The notes under the pieces: model-generated
The model's input: the letters and a program-made list of their open reading frames with translations, nothing else
What the model was told of the DNA's origin: nothing
Databases searched by the model: none
Made by a program: the position numbers and the translations under genes
Assembly (NCBI RefSeq): GCF_900172295.1
Contig: NZ_FWFL01000010.1
Location: forward strand, 1-64,000
DNA from: Roseovarius litorisediminis
Lineage (GTDB): Bacteria; Pseudomonadota; Alphaproteobacteria; Rhodobacterales; Rhodobacteraceae
Direction: 5' to 3'
Length of the DNA: 64,000 nucleotides
Shown: positions 8,536-16,502 of the stretch, piece by piece
Numbering within the stretch: the stretch's first letter is position 1
Layout of the letters: each line of letters opens with the position of its first letter

Positions 8536-9744
8536 CTATCTTGGCCTTGCGATTGTGATCTGGGTTACATCGCAGTTACCCCCATGAAAGGCGCCCGCAC
8601 AAGAGGTCAGGTAGAAATTCCACATCCGTCGAAACCGTTCGTCAAAGCCCAGTTGCGCAATGCTGTCCCATTTTGAATTGAAGTTATTATGCCAGCGGCG
8701 CAGTGTCTGACTGTAACTTTCACCAAATTCGATCGACCGGGCGACCTGCAGCCCCGCTTTTTCTATTTCGGCCCGCAACACCGTCGGGCTGGGCAGCATA
8801 CCGCCGGGAAAAATGTATTTCTGGATGAAATCCACGCCTCGTTTGTAAACCTCCCAGCGGCGATCCTGCACTGTAATGATCTGTAACGTGGCCCGTGCCC
8901 CCGGCCGCAAACGTTCCCGGACGGTTTCAAAGTAGGATGGCCAGTATTTTTCACCCACTGCCTCGAACATCTCGATGCTGGCAATCCCGTCATAGACCCC
9001 GCGCTCGTCCCGGTAATCCTGCAGCTTCAGCTCAACCATGTCCGACAGCCCGGCCCGCGCAATCCTGTCGCGGGCATAGGCCAGTTGTTCACGGCTGATC
9101 GTCAACCCCGTCACCCGCAAACCGCGCTCTTTCGCGGCATATTCGGCAAACCCGCCCCAACCACAGCCAATCTCCAGCACATGTTCTCCGGGCTTTACCC
9201 CCATCTGATCCACCATGCTTGCATATTTGGCGGTCTGGGCCCCTTCCAGACTTTCCTGCCCGGTCTCGAACAGCGCACTGGAATAGGTCATCGTATCGTC
9301 CAACCAAAGACGATAGAATTCATTGCCCAGATCATAGTGATAGCTGATGTTCTTCTTCGCCTGTCGTTTCGAATTGCCGCGCAACCAATGACGCATCCGC
9401 TCATAGATCCGCACCAACCCCATGCCCGGAAAGCCGTCATAAACGGCTTCGTTGTCGGTGTGGACAAAATCCATCAGCGCCTGCAAATCAGGTGTGCTCC
9501 ACCACCCCTCCAGATAGGCATCGCAAAACCCCAGATCGCCTTCGCGCATCAGCCGGGCAAAACTGTCGGGGTTGTGAACGACCAGTTCCGCCACCGGCCC
9601 CGGATTGCGGCCTTGAGCACGAAATACGCGGCCGTCCGGCATGACAAAATCAAGACGCCCGTTGTTGATCTTTTTGGTGGTCTCAAAAACTTGCGCAAAA
9701 TAACGCGGCAGCCTGGTCTGGCCGGTCGTATCGGTCAGGATCAT
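8536..9744 (-). CDS. cfa: Cyclopropane-fatty-acyl-phospholipid synthase-type methyltransferase
   Basis: SAM-dependent methyltransferase of 402 residues of the CFA synthase family, which adds methylene groups to unsaturated acyl chains of membrane phospholipids. The SAM loop is VLEIGCGWGGFAEYAA (about residue 170), followed by GLTISREQL and the IEMFEAVGEKYW motif typical of CFA enzymes. The N-terminal 130 residues form the lipid-binding part. The ATG at 9744 has GGGGGG eight bases upstream and is preferred over a TTG at 9759. It lies between the photolyase and trgA genes; a photolyase-cfa pair is also known from R. sphaeroides, where it responds to singlet oxygen. Confidence 0.9.
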   Translation of the reverse strand: MILTDTTGQTRLPRYFAQVFETTKKINNGRLDFVMPDGRVFRAQGRNPGPVAELVVHNPDSFARLMREGDLGFCDAYLEGWWSTPDLQALMDFVHTDNEAVYDGFPGMGLVRIYERMRHWLRGNSKRQAKKNISYHYDLGNEFYRLWLDDTMTYSSALFETGQESLEGAQTAKYASMVDQMGVKPGEHVLEIGCGWGGFAEYAAKERGLRVTGLTISREQLAYARDRIARAGLSDMVELKLQDYRDERGVYDGIASIEMFEAVGEKYWPSYFETVRERLRPGARATLQIITVQDRRWEVYKRGVDFIQKYIFPGGMLPSPTVLRAEIEKAGLQVARSIEFGESYSQTLRRWHNNFNSKWDSIAQLGFDERFRRMWNFYLTSCAGAFHGGNCDVTQITIARPR

Positions 9745-9818
9745 GTCTGCACCCCCCAAGCTATTTATCCAAAGCTAGGACTATCCCCCCCGTTTCGGCA
9801 AGATTTTTTTGTTTGTTT

Positions 9819-11240
9819 TCAGAATCCACGGGCCTGATAGGCCGCCAAGGCCCGCTTGCGGCCCTCGTCCAGCGCCACCACCGGGGCGGGGTAAGTATCC
9901 TCCGCGGTCATGCGCCAGCGGCGCGGGATCGCCTCAAAATAAGAAATTGCAGTGCGTGCCGGGCTGATCTGCCCCTCGGCAATCCAGCGACGGGAATAGA
10001 CGCCATCGGGGTCGAACTTTTTCAACTGCGTTTCTGGATTGAACACCCTGAAATACGGCGCGGCATCCGGACCCGATCCGGCGGCCCATTGCCAGCCCAT
10101 GGCGTTGCTGGCCGGGTCCCAGTCGGTCAGGCAATCCTCGAACCAGCGCTGTCCGATTTTCCAATGCGTCATCAGGTGCTTGGTCAGGTAACTGGCCACG
10201 ATCATCCGCGCCCGGTTGTGCATACGCCCGGTTACATACATTTCGCGCATGGCCGCATCTACAAACGGCACCCCCGTGCGCCCCTGTTGCCAGGCAACCA
10301 CATGCGGGTGCGATGCATCCTCGTTCCAGGCGAAGCTATCCCATTCCCGGCGCCAGTTGTCGGTCAGGATATGCGGTGTGTGATACATGAGATGATAGGC
10401 AAACTCGCGCCACACCAGTTCTTTCAGCCAGGTTTCGGCCCCCTTTGCCCCCTCGTGCCGCGCACGTTGCCCGGCATGCCAGCATTGGCGCGGTGAAATT
10501 TCGCCAAGCGTCAGATTCTCCGACAGGCCCGAGGTGCCCTCGACACCGGGTAGATTACGCGCCTCGCTGTAGCCGCCAATGGCGTCGTCAACGAAGTCTG
10601 CCAGCCGCGCCTGCGCACGTACTTCACCGATCTGCTGGTGGGGCAGACACACTTCGGCCCCGCGTTGCATTGCAGCCCCCATTTGCCAATCTGAAAGTTC
10701 TTCACTCTCGGGCCAGTTTTCCGGTACGGGAATGTGTTTTGGCGCGGCTTCAGGCGTGGCCACATCGCGCCCCCTCACGGCATTCCACATCGGAGTATAG
10801 ACCTTGTAATAGCCGCCGGTCTTGGTCTCGACGGTCCAGGGCTCAAACAGCAGATGGCCTGCGAAACTACGCGCGTCGACACCTGTTGCGGTCAAATCAG
10901 CCTTGATCGCCTTGTCGCGCTCAATCGACGCCGGGTCGTATAACCTTGACCAGTACACCGCCCCCGCCCCGGTCTTGGCCACAAGCGATTTCAGAACCTC
11001 ATGCGCGTCGCCCCGCCGCAGGACCAAGCGACTGCCCGCGCGGGCCAACGCCTTGCCAAGGGTCTCCAGCGACAGCCCCAACCGCCATTTTGGTGCAGCC
11101 CCCAAGGCCTCGACCCCGTCATCAAGAATGAAAACCGGTATCACCGGCCCGCCGCGCGCGCAGGCCGCGCGCAGGGCTGGATGATCGCCAAGCCGCAGAT
11201 CGCGGCGTAACCACAGAATCGTGGGGGTCTGTTCGTTCAT
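9819..11240 (-). CDS. phrB: Deoxyribodipyrimidine photolyase (class I CPD)
   Basis: Flavoprotein of 473 residues that repairs cyclobutane pyrimidine dimers using blue light. The N-terminal antenna domain begins TILWLRRDLRLGDHPAL. The C-terminal FAD domain has the conserved stretches TGVPFVDAAMREMYVTG, MHNRARMIVASYLTKHL and DWDPASNAMGWQWAAGSG, including the Trp residues of the electron-transfer chain. The ATG at 11240 with AAAGAGAGG upstream is chosen over an upstream in-frame ATG at 11264. The length is normal. The gene is second in the leftward train, 48 bases after the desulfurase-like gene. Confidence 0.95.
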   Translation of the reverse strand: MNEQTPTILWLRRDLRLGDHPALRAACARGGPVIPVFILDDGVEALGAAPKWRLGLSLETLGKALARAGSRLVLRRGDAHEVLKSLVAKTGAGAVYWSRLYDPASIERDKAIKADLTATGVDARSFAGHLLFEPWTVETKTGGYYKVYTPMWNAVRGRDVATPEAAPKHIPVPENWPESEELSDWQMGAAMQRGAEVCLPHQQIGEVRAQARLADFVDDAIGGYSEARNLPGVEGTSGLSENLTLGEISPRQCWHAGQRARHEGAKGAETWLKELVWREFAYHLMYHTPHILTDNWRREWDSFAWNEDASHPHVVAWQQGRTGVPFVDAAMREMYVTGRMHNRARMIVASYLTKHLMTHWKIGQRWFEDCLTDWDPASNAMGWQWAAGSGPDAAPYFRVFNPETQLKKFDPDGVYSRRWIAEGQISPARTAISYFEAIPRRWRMTAEDTYPAPVVALDEGRKRALAAYQARGF

Positions 11241-11260
11241 GATCTGCCTCTCTTTTCCAA

Positions 11261-11291
11261 TCAATTACGACCGGAGGCGTGAATCAGATCA
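11261..11291 (-). promoter_or_regulatory. Weak RpoE(ECF11)-like promoter candidate before phrB
   Basis: On the minus strand TGATCT (11286-11291, overlapping the upstream stop codon) is followed after 19 bases by TAATTG (11261-11266). R. sphaeroides sigma-E promoters of photolyase and cfa genes carry TGATCC with an A/T-rich -10 at about this spacing. The match is one base off in the -35 box and loose in the -10, so it is only a candidate. Confidence 0.28.
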
Positions 11292-12515
11292 AAGAATGTC
11301 ATCCAGAGCGTTCAATAACTGATCAACTTCGCCCTGATTGGTATAATGAACAAAACTCAGGCGCAGCACGCCTTTTTCAAGGTCCACCCCCAGGGCCTTC
11401 AGCGGGCGCACCGCATAGAAATCACCGCCTCCTGCCATGATACCGTGCTGTGCCAGATCAGCCGCCGCCTCATCGCCCGGTCGGTCCAGCGCTACTGCCA
11501 CTGTCGGCGCACGTGCCCCGGCCTCGCTCGGCCCGATCAGACGCACCGAATTGCGGACGCTCAGATAATCCAGCACGGGTTGCAAAAGTGCCTCTTCATG
11601 CGCGCGCATCAGGTCATGCACACCCTGAGCACATGCAGTCGCCGTACCGCTGATCCCGTGATGGTTGGCCAGCGTGTCAATGTAATCGGCCATTCCCGCG
11701 CTGGCGGCTACCTGTGCGTGATCCGGCCCTGCCGGGGCGAAGCGTTTATATAGGGTGCCTTCGTTGAAATAATGTGCCTGATTGGGAAGCAGATCGCCCA
11801 GCTCGCGCCGGATAACCATGATACCCTGATGGGGCCCATAGGTTTTATAGGCTGAAAACAGGTAAATATCCGGCCCCATGTTACCCACATCAGGCAGACC
11901 ATGCGGGGCATAGCTTACGCCGTCAACGCATACAAACGCACCCGCCGCGTGGGCGGCTGCGGTGATCTCGACCACCGGGTTGACCGCCCCCACCACGTTT
12001 GAACAATGCGGGAAACACACCAGCCGCACGCTTTCGTCCAGCAGAGCTTCAAGATCGTCCAGATCCAGCAATCCGGTCTCGGGGTTGATTTGCCATTCGC
12101 GAATTTCAATCCCTTCGGCCGCCAGTCGCCGCCACGGGCCGGAATTGGCCTCGTGGTCCTGATCCGTCACGATGATGGCATCGCCCTGATTCAGCCACTG
12201 CCGGAAGGCCTGCGCCAGAACATAGGTATTCTGTGTTGTAGATGGCCCAAAGCTCAGTTCGTCAGTGGCCACCCCAAGCAGCGCCGCCAACCGGCTGCGG
12301 GCCTCGTCCATTTCTTCACCCGCCAGACGCGATGCCTCATAAGGCCCGTAAGGCTGAACCTTGCGCTGGCGGTAGTACCGCTCCAGCCGGGCGATCACCG
12401 GCGCACAGGTATAAGAGCCACCCGCATTCTCAAAAAAAGCCTGCCCCTGCAGTGACGGTTCCTGAAAGGCCGGGAACTGCGCCCGAACAAAATTGATATC
12501 CAGCGCTTCAGCCAT
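11289..12515 (-). CDS. Cysteine desulfurase-like class V aminotransferase
   Basis: PLP enzyme of 408 residues of the class V fold, in the cysteine-desulfurase-like subgroup (TIGR01976 type). The PLP lysine is in SAYKTYGPHQG (about residue 222), preceded by VDGVSYAPHG, which holds the Asp that contacts the pyridine nitrogen. The N-terminal FFENAGGSYT is typical of the group. The true substrate of these proteins is usually unknown: they lack a clear partner scaffold and differ from IscS/SufS. GAGGGG lies just upstream of the ATG. It is the first gene of the leftward stress train and may feed sulfur or selenium chemistry, but that is inference. Confidence 0.82.
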   Translation of the reverse strand: MAEALDINFVRAQFPAFQEPSLQGQAFFENAGGSYTCAPVIARLERYYRQRKVQPYGPYEASRLAGEEMDEARSRLAALLGVATDELSFGPSTTQNTYVLAQAFRQWLNQGDAIIVTDQDHEANSGPWRRLAAEGIEIREWQINPETGLLDLDDLEALLDESVRLVCFPHCSNVVGAVNPVVEITAAAHAAGAFVCVDGVSYAPHGLPDVGNMGPDIYLFSAYKTYGPHQGIMVIRRELGDLLPNQAHYFNEGTLYKRFAPAGPDHAQVAASAGMADYIDTLANHHGISGTATACAQGVHDLMRAHEEALLQPVLDYLSVRNSVRLIGPSEAGARAPTVAVALDRPGDEAAADLAQHGIMAGGGDFYAVRPLKALGVDLEKGVLRLSFVHYTNQGEVDQLLNALDDIL

Positions 12516-12852
12516 GTGCCCCTCATACGCTCAAAAATGCTGGGCTCACCAAACAGCAAAGCGCAAAAGCTTGCAACTACCGCCTTCATCCAATTTCCGG
12601 AGCACACCAAACTTCAGCCCAGCTAAATCACTATGAATTTTTGCTAAAATTTCTTAAGGAGCAGCACAAAACTATCAATCAATCGGTCGCAAACACGTCT
12701 TTGAGTGCCGCAATTAATCAGGTGACGAATTGTGCTGTTGTGACACACTCTCGCGGATGGGGGCTGCGAGGTGAAAAATCAACCGTGCAGCGCTAAAATT
12801 TGCTGGAAACGCGCCCGTTTCCGCATTTCCGCAACGAAAACAGGGAAAAAAC
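12516..12852. other. Intergenic region between divergent desulfurase-like and BCCT genes
   Basis: This 337-base region is AT-richer than its flanks and must hold promoters for both directions. I see no confident -35/-10 pair. A short hairpin (GGAAACG at 12805-12811 with CGTTTCC at 12816-12822) lies about 30 bases before the BCCT start, and AGGG just before the ATG is the ribosome site. No ORF of convincing character is present. Confidence 0.5.
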
Positions 12853-14697
12853 ATGTCAATCAAACCTCCGTTTACGGACCTTCAGATCAAGACGCAGGTG
12901 GGTGGCTTTTATCACGATAACAGCCTTCCTATCGCTCTTATCAGCAAAGGTATCATGGTCGCCCTTGTGCTTTGGGCGCTGGTCTTTCCGGCGAATGCCA
13001 ACGGCACTCTGGGCAGTCTCAACAGCCAGATCCTTGCCGTCTTCAACCAATTTTATATCCTCATCGTTGGCTTCTTCGCCTTCTTCCTCGTTGTTGTCGC
13101 GGTGATCCCGTCAACGGGCCGTCGTGTCATGGGCACGCCGGGCGAATCGCCGGAATTTTCCAACTTTTCCTGGTTCTCGATGATGTTCGGCGCCGGTCTT
13201 GGTGTGGGCCTGATGGTCTTTGCCACCGCCGAGCCGCTTAGTCTCTGGGGTTCAAACCCTGTTGTTGTCGCCGGTGACGTTGTTGGCAACACCACCGAGG
13301 CAGTGCAATCGGCCTATCGCTATACCTTTGCGCATTACGGCTTTCATGCCTGGTCGATCTATGTGGTGACCGGTCTCAGCCTGGCCTATTACGCCTACAC
13401 ACGCGATATGCCGCTGACCATCCGTTCGGCGCTGACCCCGCTTTTCGGCCCCTTGATGAATGGTTTTCTGGGCCATGTCGTTGACGTTCTGGGCGTGGTT
13501 GCCACGATCCTGGGTGTCTCGGTGACCATCGGTTTCGGTGTCAGTCAGTTCATTGACGGCCTTTATGCCATCACCGGCATGGAATGGATCATGAACATGG
13601 GCGGCGAGGTTCCGACCCCCAGCAAGGTTGGCCTGGTGTCCGGTCTGGTCGTGATCATGGGCATGTCGATTCTCTCGGCGGTTTCAGGTGTGGGCCGCGG
13701 GGTTAAATACCTGTCGAACCTCAACCTGGTTTTGTCCTTCATCCTGCTTGCGACCTTTGTGATCTTCGGCTCTTTCGCCTTCGCCATGAGCACCTATGGC
13801 TCGGCGTTCGTTGACTACATCATCCACTTCGTGGCGATCAGCTTTGGATCCTACGGACCGCAATCGGCAGAAACCTTTGCCGCCGCCCTGCCCGAAGCCG
13901 CCAAACCACTGGCCGGTGACCTGATGGCAGGAGCCACCAACGCATGGGGCGCCTGGGGTGGCTCGGATGGCTTTGAGACCTTCAAATCAGGTCTTGAAGG
14001 CGCCGCCGCCGAGTTGGACGAGGCCACACTTGCCGCTGTCTACGCCGCTGGTAACGACGGTCGTCAGTTCGGCTGGCAGTCTGGCTGGACAACCTTCTAC
14101 TGGGCCTGGTGGATCGCGTTCTCTCCCTTTGTCGGTCTCTTCCTGGCCCGCATCTCCAAGGGTCGTACCGTGCGTGAATTCATCATCGGCTGCGTCTTTG
14201 CCCCGGCGATGGTTTGTTTTGCCTGGATGACCATTCTGGGTGGCACGGCGATTGATCTTGAACTCACCGGCTCGGCTGCTGGCGCTATCACAGGTGCAAG
14301 CCAGACCAACCAGCTGTTTGCAACTCTCGCTCAGATGATTGATGGCGGACTGCTGTCGGCACTGACCGTAATGTGTGTGGTCCTGATCATGACCTTCCTG
14401 GTCACCTCGGCTGACTCGGGCATTCTGGTAATGAACACCATCATGTCAGGCGGCAGCCAGGAAACCGGTATCAAGCACCGCATCGTCTGGGGTCTGATCC
14501 TGACCGCCGTGATCGGCACGCTGATCCTTGCGGCAGGTGAGAACAATCCGATGAATGCGCTGAAAAACGCGATGATCATCGGCGCCCTGCCCTTTACCAT
14601 GGTGATGGGGCTGATGTGCGTGTCGCTGGCCAAAGCGCTTTATCGCGATGGTATTCGCGACAAGCACAGCGCAAGCGAAACCCAGCCAGCCGAATAG
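12853..14697 (+). CDS. BCCT-family betaine/choline-type transporter
   Basis: Membrane transporter of 614 residues of the betaine/choline/carnitine family, importing quaternary ammonium osmolytes or related compounds with Na+ or H+. The family signature is visible: GAGLGVGLMVFATAEPL and, around residues 405-435, the Trp-rich segment QSGWTTFYWAWWIAFSPFVG with FLARISKGRT. A loop of about 60 residues between helices (around 345-405, rich in Ala and Glu) is longer than in BetP. About 12 membrane helices are predicted. The substrate cannot be read from the sequence. It is monocistronic and followed by a good terminator. Confidence 0.93.
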   Translation: MSIKPPFTDLQIKTQVGGFYHDNSLPIALISKGIMVALVLWALVFPANANGTLGSLNSQILAVFNQFYILIVGFFAFFLVVVAVIPSTGRRVMGTPGESPEFSNFSWFSMMFGAGLGVGLMVFATAEPLSLWGSNPVVVAGDVVGNTTEAVQSAYRYTFAHYGFHAWSIYVVTGLSLAYYAYTRDMPLTIRSALTPLFGPLMNGFLGHVVDVLGVVATILGVSVTIGFGVSQFIDGLYAITGMEWIMNMGGEVPTPSKVGLVSGLVVIMGMSILSAVSGVGRGVKYLSNLNLVLSFILLATFVIFGSFAFAMSTYGSAFVDYIIHFVAISFGSYGPQSAETFAAALPEAAKPLAGDLMAGATNAWGAWGGSDGFETFKSGLEGAAAELDEATLAAVYAAGNDGRQFGWQSGWTTFYWAWWIAFSPFVGLFLARISKGRTVREFIIGCVFAPAMVCFAWMTILGGTAIDLELTGSAAGAITGASQTNQLFATLAQMIDGGLLSALTVMCVVLIMTFLVTSADSGILVMNTIMSGGSQETGIKHRIVWGLILTAVIGTLILAAGENNPMNALKNAMIIGALPFTMVMGLMCVSLAKALYRDGIRDKHSASETQPAE

Positions 14698-14722
14698 GCA
14701 ATTACAGGTTTTTGCAAAAATT

Positions 14723-14755
14723 AACGGCGCCGCAATCGTGGCGCCGTTTTCTTTT
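14723..14755 (+). terminator. Rho-independent terminator after BCCT gene
   Basis: AACGGCGCC (14723-14731) and GGCGCCGTT (14740-14748) form a 9-bp GC-rich stem with an 8-base loop, followed by a T-rich tract (TTTTCTTTT). Confidence 0.88.
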
Positions 14756-14787
14756 GTGTTAATTGATTCAGCCGAAGCGTTCCCTTG

Positions 14788-15360
14788 TCATTGCATAATA
14801 ATCTCGGTCCCATCCTCCAGCACATAGACACAGCCCTGCCGATTGGCCAACTGGCCCATCTCTTGCCGGTCCAGCCCAAGAATGATCCCGCGCATCACCT
14901 GCCCCAGCAACCCATGTGCCACAATCACGCTTGGCCCGGTGAGTTCCCCCAGAAAATCAAGAATACGTGCCTCAAACGCGGCATATCCCTCGCCGCCAGG
15001 CGCGGCCAGAAACAGCTCAAGCGCTCTCATTCCAGGGCGCGTCAGATCCGGAAAGTCGCGTATCACGTCGGCGCGCAGCAGGCCCTGCCAGTCGCCGGCA
15101 TGCGCTTCGGCCAGTCGGTTGTCGGTCAGATAGGGCGTATCACCCAGGGCAATCTTTGCTGTCTGCTGCGCGCGACCCAAGGGCGATACGAAACAATCAG
15201 GACGGGACGCCAGAACAGGTGCCAGCAGGCGCGCCTGCGCGCGCGCATGTGACAGGCCAGTCTCGGTCAGATCGGATTCCAATTGCCCCTGTATCCGACG
15301 CGCCTTGTTCCAATGGGTTTCCCCATGGCGCAAGAACCATATTTTCGGTAGATTTTGCAC
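14788..15360 (-). CDS. Histidine phosphatase (phosphoglycerate mutase-like)
   Basis: Protein of about 190 residues of the histidine phosphatase superfamily, with the RHG motif IWFLRHGETHWNKARRIQGQ near the N-terminus and the second catalytic His in VIVAHGLLGQVMRG (about residue 150). Such proteins dephosphorylate small phosphoesters; the substrate is unknown. The frame reaches an ATG at 15399, but a GTG at 15360 with GAGAGG five bases upstream starts just before the catalytic motif as in relatives, and I prefer it. No operon partner is seen. Confidence 0.85.
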   Translation of the reverse strand: MQNLPKIWFLRHGETHWNKARRIQGQLESDLTETGLSHARAQARLLAPVLASRPDCFVSPLGRAQQTAKIALGDTPYLTDNRLAEAHAGDWQGLLRADVIRDFPDLTRPGMRALELFLAAPGGEGYAAFEARILDFLGELTGPSVIVAHGLLGQVMRGIILGLDRQEMGQLANRQGCVYVLEDGTEIIMQ

Positions 15361-15441
15361 GCGGCCTCTCACCGGGCGTATAGCCCTTTGGTAATTCAAT
15401 AAATATCATCAGGGGGTAATAACGCCAGACTTAGGAATACT

Positions 15442-15888
15442 TTAGTCATCCGGCCTGCCAGAAACTGCCGATTTAACCCCGGCCACGCTTGGCCCAAAAG
15501 TTTTTACCTGGCGGATCTTTGCCACGATTATCCGGGCATTTTCGGTTTCTTTGGTACGGTTGTATTTCAGCTTGCCCATGGGTTGCAGGTTCAACTCGCG
15601 CCCCTCGGCCAAGGCCTCACCTAAAACGGCAAGTGCTGCTTCGATCACCGGTTTGGCAAATTTCGTTTTAATGTCTGAGCGCTCGACAACCCTATCTATC
15701 AATTCCCGTTTTTTCAGTTCAGGACTACTGACTACGGCTGTGATTTCACTGACCACCGCCGGTTTTATCGCACCAGACGATGCAGCAGGTATCGCGGCCT
15801 TGTTTCTGACCGGTTTTGCTGCCGAAAATTCATGGCCCTTGGCTCGGGCTGTCTTGGCTTTGCCCGATGCTGCTGCCCGCGTTTTCAT
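15442..15888 (-). CDS. HU-like DNA-binding protein with basic N-terminal extension
   Basis: Protein of 148 residues. Residues 60-145 match the HU/IHF fold: KKRELIDRVVERSDIKTKFAKPVIEA is the helical dimerisation part and LQPMGKLKYNRTKETENARI the arm region. The first 55 residues are an Ala/Lys-rich disordered extension (KTRAAASGKAKTARAKG), recalling the tails of histone-like proteins. It probably compacts or organises DNA. The ATG at 15888 with TTGAGG upstream is preferred over the TTG at 15900. Typical HU is about 90 residues, so the tail is the distinctive part. Confidence 0.82.
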   Translation of the reverse strand: MKTRAAASGKAKTARAKGHEFSAAKPVRNKAAIPAASSGAIKPAVVSEITAVVSSPELKKRELIDRVVERSDIKTKFAKPVIEAALAVLGEALAEGRELNLQPMGKLKYNRTKETENARIIVAKIRQVKTFGPSVAGVKSAVSGRPDD

Positions 15889-16200
15889 TTCACACCTCAA
15901 TTATTTCTTTTTCATGCACAGCTTAACGCCAATATGGTATCACTGCCAGCGATCAACTCCACGCCAAACGCGACCAACAGAGTGACGCGACCCTTCATCA
16001 AATTGTCAATATCGCCTGAACGATCAAATGCAAACACTCTCAGCAAAAGCCATATTTCGCGCAGTTCTTACCCCATATCCTGAACCCGATATAGGGCCCG
16101 GCATCACACATAGGTGATACATCCTTTCCCGGCGCCAATTAGACCCAGTGACTTTTCCATGCTATTATTCGGCTCATACAGGCACATTTTGGGGAGAGAT
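15889..16200. other. Intergenic region before small secreted protein gene
   Basis: About 310 bases with no credible ORF. It contains the upstream region of both divergent genes. A GGGGAGAG ribosome site lies just before 16201. I see no clear promoter boxes or RNA gene. Confidence 0.45.
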
Positions 16201-16416
16201 ATGATGAAGATCCTAAGTGTATTTGCATTAACAATTATTTTGAACACTTCTCCTTTGTTCGCGCAAAGTTACAGCGGTGATCGCGGCAGCGGCGACGGTG
16301 ATCCGCGCATTCAGATGTCCACAGTTGCAGGCGAAACGGCCGGTTCATCTGCCGGTGGCGTTATAATTCCGCTGATTTTACTGGCAATTATCGCAGCCGC
16401 AGCCGCAGCCAACTAA
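16201..16416 (+). CDS. Small exported protein with C-terminal membrane anchor
   Basis: A 71-residue protein starting MMKILSVFALTI. It has a signal peptide with a likely cleavage after SPLFAQ, a short Gly/Ser/Asp-rich middle (SYSGDRGSGDGDPRIQ) and a hydrophobic C-terminal segment (GGVIIPLILLAIIAAAAAA). This is a signal sequence followed by a tail anchor with almost nothing between. GGGGAGAG upstream of the ATG supports translation. It ends just before a shared bidirectional terminator. I do not recognise a function. Confidence 0.7.
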   Translation: MMKILSVFALTIILNTSPLFAQSYSGDRGSGDGDPRIQMSTVAGETAGSSAGGVIIPLILLAIIAAAAAAN

Positions 16417-16447
16417 TCGAAAAAGCTATAATATATAAGATCAGTAA

Positions 16448-16475
16448 AAGGGGCGCTTAAGATAAAGCGCCCCTT
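16448..16475. terminator. Bidirectional terminator between the small secreted protein gene and lon
   Basis: A perfect 11-bp stem, AAGGGGCGCTT (16448-16458) with AAGCGCCCCTT (16465-16475), and a 6-base loop. It lies between two convergent genes; the T-tracts are short on both sides. Confidence 0.75.
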
Positions 16476-16502
16476 GGAACTTTTCGAAAAAGACCCGCCG
16501 GA

